From an uncultured Eubacteriales bacterium (GTDB lineage: Bacteria > Bacillota > Clostridia > Peptostreptococcales > Anaerovoracaceae): a stretch of DNA of 64,000 nt. Below are positions 62,074 through 64,000 of the stretch, in pieces. Location: the NCBI GenBank assembly GCA_902775345.1, contig CACYLW010000001.1, positions 123,958 through 187,957 of the forward strand, in the 5' to 3' direction. The notes under the pieces were generated by a model. The model saw nothing but the letters and a program-made list of their open reading frames with translations, was not told the DNA's origin and searched no databases. The position numbers and the translations under genes were made by a program. Position 1 is the first letter of the stretch. Each line of letters begins with the position of its first letter.

Positions 62074-62642
62074 ACAAGGATGACAGAGTGTTGCTGGACG
62101 CGGACATACGTGAGCCGCTGTTCGACTATTTAGAGCAGCATCATGGCAAAGTAAGATTCCTGGAGGAAAAGGTCACCGGCAAGGCGAGGGCTGATGTTGT
62201 CATGGTTTTACCGGACAGGATCTGCGGCATAGAGATCAAAAGTGATGCGGACAGCTATACGCGGCTTGCGGTTCAGGTAAAGAACTATGACAAATACTAT
62301 GATGAGAATTATCTGGTAGTAGGTTCTACCCATGCACTTCATGCGGCTGAACATGTCCCTGCATACTGGGGGATCATTTCCGTGGAGCTGATAAAAGGCG
62401 AAATTGATTTCTACCGCGTAAGAGAAGCGAAGCCAAATCCTAAGGCCAGGCTGAAGAATAAGATGAGCCTGCTGTGGAAATCTGAATTCTCACATATACT
62501 GGCCGGGAATAAAATGCCGAAATACGCTCAGAAGAGCAAGAAGTTCATTACCGAGAAACTGATCGATAAGGTTCCGGAAGAGGTCCTGCATGAACAGATC
62601 AGTGAAGAACTTTTCGAGCGTGACTATACAATTTACGACTAA
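62070..62642 (+). CDS. sce7726-like PD-(D/E)XK-fold protein
   Basis: A 190-residue protein of the sce7726 family. The nuclease-like core is ADVVMVLPDRICGIEIKSDADSYTRLAVQVKNYDKY, with an Asp then EIK, compatible with a PD-(D/E)XK active site. YYDENYLVVGS follows. Its role may be DNA repair or defence, but nothing specific is known to me. It overlaps the glutaredoxin gene by ATGA, so it is the last gene of the four-gene operon. Confidence 0.75.
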   Translation: MNKDDRVLLDADIREPLFDYLEQHHGKVRFLEEKVTGKARADVVMVLPDRICGIEIKSDADSYTRLAVQVKNYDKYYDENYLVVGSTHALHAAEHVPAYWGIISVELIKGEIDFYRVREAKPNPKARLKNKMSLLWKSEFSHILAGNKMPKYAQKSKKFITEKLIDKVPEEVLHEQISEELFERDYTIYD

Positions 62643-62679
62643 ATACAATCTGTCAATTCAGAGTTTGCGGGTATCTGCC

Positions 62680-63312
62680 ATGTATGAAATAAAGAATGAC
62701 ACTTTCTATGATTTTATAAGACCGTATGATTTGGATGACGAATACTATTTTGTCGGTGAGGTTGACTATCATCTTTTAAAAAGTGATAAACCTTATGAAG
62801 GCCTGCGATCTCACAGGGAGGCCCTGATAGTTGTCTTTGACCGCCTGGCAGAAAACAGTATAGAGGATCTTAAGGGCATCAGCGAAAGATGCGGCGATGA
62901 TATAGCGGATAAGTTATCTCCGCTGATCTATTATATCGATAAGGCTAAACCAACTCCATTGGATCCGGATGATTTCTTCTATTGTCCGAATATTGTAAAG
63001 ACCGATTATTATGGCAATGTCTATTATGATGCCGAATGGGAACCAAATGACGAGAACTGTGGAACTACAGTCCCTTACTGGTATGCTGTCATGGAACCGG
63101 TGCATGGCAGAAGAAATAAGCCCGAAGACTTCAAAAAAGTGAACGGGGTTCTGTTTCCAAACGGTACAGGTGCGCTTGACATATATGAATGGACGACTGA
63201 CTGGTCGGATTTTTTTGACGCCGGGCATGAATGGTATGGCGCATGCTGCTGGAGCATCCATGACAAGAGCATGAACAGATATGTGGTAATGCTTGTATCA
63301 GCAACAGACTGA
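62680..63312 (+). CDS. Uncharacterised 210-residue acidic protein
   Basis: A 210-residue acidic, Tyr/Trp-rich protein with YEIKNDTFYDFIRPYDLDDEYY at the N-terminus and DIYEWTTDWSDFFDAGHEWYGACCWSIHD near the C-terminus. I recognise no family. The codon use seems more AT-rich than the neighbours. There is no good ribosome site before ATG 62680, and its end overlaps the next remnant. Small acidic proteins of this look are often immunity or inhibitor proteins in accessory regions, which is only a guess. Confidence 0.6.
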   Translation: MYEIKNDTFYDFIRPYDLDDEYYFVGEVDYHLLKSDKPYEGLRSHREALIVVFDRLAENSIEDLKGISERCGDDIADKLSPLIYYIDKAKPTPLDPDDFFYCPNIVKTDYYGNVYYDAEWEPNDENCGTTVPYWYAVMEPVHGRRNKPEDFKKVNGVLFPNGTGALDIYEWTTDWSDFFDAGHEWYGACCWSIHDKSMNRYVVMLVSATD

Positions 63313-63456
63313 TAAACCGGTAAAAAGAGGAGGCTTGTTTATAAACATTGAACAGGCAGATGCTTTCAGCGGCTCTTACGTCCAGATCCGGCCGGCTGAC
63401 ACAGGGACACAGGCACTCGGCGGAGCAGTCGGTGTATTCCTCGCGCTAATCCGCTT

Positions 63457-63757
63457 GCGCCGACATATAACAGGCGGCCTCACACTTTTCCCGGGGACGC
63501 CGCTTCTTGAGGAGGCACAGCGAGGCGAATTCGACCCGCTCTCAGAGAGGGAGATGCTCGAAGAACTGAAAACTTTCGCAGAGAACCTGGATGTTGACTG
63601 CACTTTCATTACGCATCATACGATATCCGGGATAAACCTGACCGGCCCGGACTTTCTGAAGAGAAAGGACAGGATCGTCGGAGCCCTGGAGCATGAGATA
63701 AGGCACGGTGATATGGACAGGCTGGCGGCATACCGGAGAAACAAGAGGACCCTATAA
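63457..63757 (+). pseudogene. Radical SAM enzyme remnant, C-terminal part only
   Basis: An open frame from 63293 codes for 154 residues, but only its second part is recognisable: GGLTLFPGTPLLEEAQRGEF and PLSEREMLEELKTFAENL match the C-terminal tail of an oxygen-independent coproporphyrinogen-oxidase-like or Elp3/MiaB-type radical SAM protein. The CxxxCxxC core is absent. Upstream residues (about 63304-63456) show nothing recognisable and may be another fragment. It is a 5'-truncated gene. Confidence 0.65.
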
Positions 63758-63764
63758 AAGCGCT

Positions 63765-63797
63765 AATGTCCCGGATCAAAATTCCGGGACATTTTAT
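63765..63797 (+). terminator. Terminator before the ankyrin gene
   Basis: AATGTCCCGGA pairs with TCCGGGACATT around CAAAAT and is followed by TTATAT. Confidence 0.9.
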
Positions 63798-63864
63798 ATA
63801 CAACGAATATGGTATTATGAAAGGAAGAGAAAAAACAAATCATAATTCAGGAAGGTGAAGCGAC

Positions 63865-64000
63865 ATGAAGAAACTGTTTGCTGCTATAAGAGCATCTGAC
63901 CTTGAAATGGTAAGGCAAATCATTGAAAAGAAACCTGAACTGGTAAATTGTGTTGCAAAGAAGCCGCCTAAGAAGGATGACGGACAATCGCCTTTGCAGG
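63865..64000 (+). CDS. Ankyrin-repeat protein, 3' end outside window
   Basis: The first 45 codons of a gene with a GAAGGTGAAGCGAC ribosome site and a TGGTATTAT -10-like box about 50 bases upstream. KKLFAAIRASDLEMVRQIIEKKPELVN is the start of an ankyrin repeat (helix pair with xxLxxAxxxGxxxxVxxLL), followed by a GQSPLQ sequence that begins the next repeat (TPLH type). The rest of the gene lies beyond the window. Function unknown; a protein-protein interaction scaffold. Confidence 0.75.
   Translation, partial: MKKLFAAIRASDLEMVRQIIEKKPELVNCVAKKPPKKDDGQSPLQ

Overview
The window looks like chromosomal DNA from an anaerobic, low-to-mid G+C Gram-positive bacterium of the class Clostridia. A Family XIII / Anaerovoracaceae-like amino-acid fermenter is my best guess, not a proof. 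The reasons are AGA/AGG-rich arginine codons, strong AGGAGG ribosome sites, type III glutamine synthetase, GH25 and VanY cell-wall enzymes without outer-membrane genes, an ECF transporter S component, and Fe-S and radical SAM enzymes. No rRNA, tRNA, CRISPR array, insertion sequence or prophage was recognised.

Layout. 0-3.4 kb: two COG0523 metal GTPases (the first with a His/Asp tract) and a GH25 lysozyme. 3.6-6 kb: an AraC regulator, a Y-family polymerase and a small YolD-like partner. 6-10.8 kb: arginine deiminase, ornithine carbamoyltransferase, a TIGR00300-type ornithine cyclodeaminase and pyrBI, a cluster able to route arginine to proline and carbamoyl phosphate to pyrimidines. 10.8-17.4 kb: VanY lipoprotein, a MEMO-AMMECR1 fusion with its radical SAM partner, azlCD, hflX, sanA-like and ybaK-like genes. 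17.4-28.8 kb: preA-like, SDR, proC, and a run of housekeeping and unknown genes (trmL, TM2, HD, EamA, Ca2+/H+ exchanger, PfkB kinase, esterase, LysR). 28.9-36.2 kb: glnN-asnB-pyrG-glmS, which makes glutamine and spends it in three amidotransferases.

37-47.5 kb holds the most intriguing layout. Two close LysR paralogues each lie beside a gene for a roughly 30-residue peptide (a hydrophobic helix plus a polar tail). The two peptide genes share promoter and leader architecture: a similar -10 region, ATCAGA at the same distance, a hairpin, AGATAAAAA and AGGAGG. One pair adjoins a BrnQ transporter. tex, an acyl-ACP thioesterase, an SGNH hydrolase, an SRAP protein and a DUF362 protein lie between them. 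47.4-54.2 kb: a deformylase-like protein, peptidase E, an ECF S component divergent from a 746-residue GntR / class I aminotransferase / class IV aminotransferase fusion, and a class A PBP. The fusion has serine in place of the class I PLP lysine, and the divergent pair has overlapping, mutually exclusive promoters.

54.3-64 kb is an NCS2-like permease followed by a partly decayed zone. It contains two head-to-head gene pairs (AraC/GPH transporter and TetR/cardiolipin synthase) that have each lost both 5' ends, and a radical SAM remnant. Intact genes among them include a VanZ-RDD protein, an MBL hydrolase, a leaderless-looking thiaminase I relative with a GNAT acetyltransferase, and a four-gene operon ending in an sce7726-like nuclease-fold protein. 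The window ends inside an ankyrin-repeat gene. All assignments come from reading motifs by eye; no database search was run.
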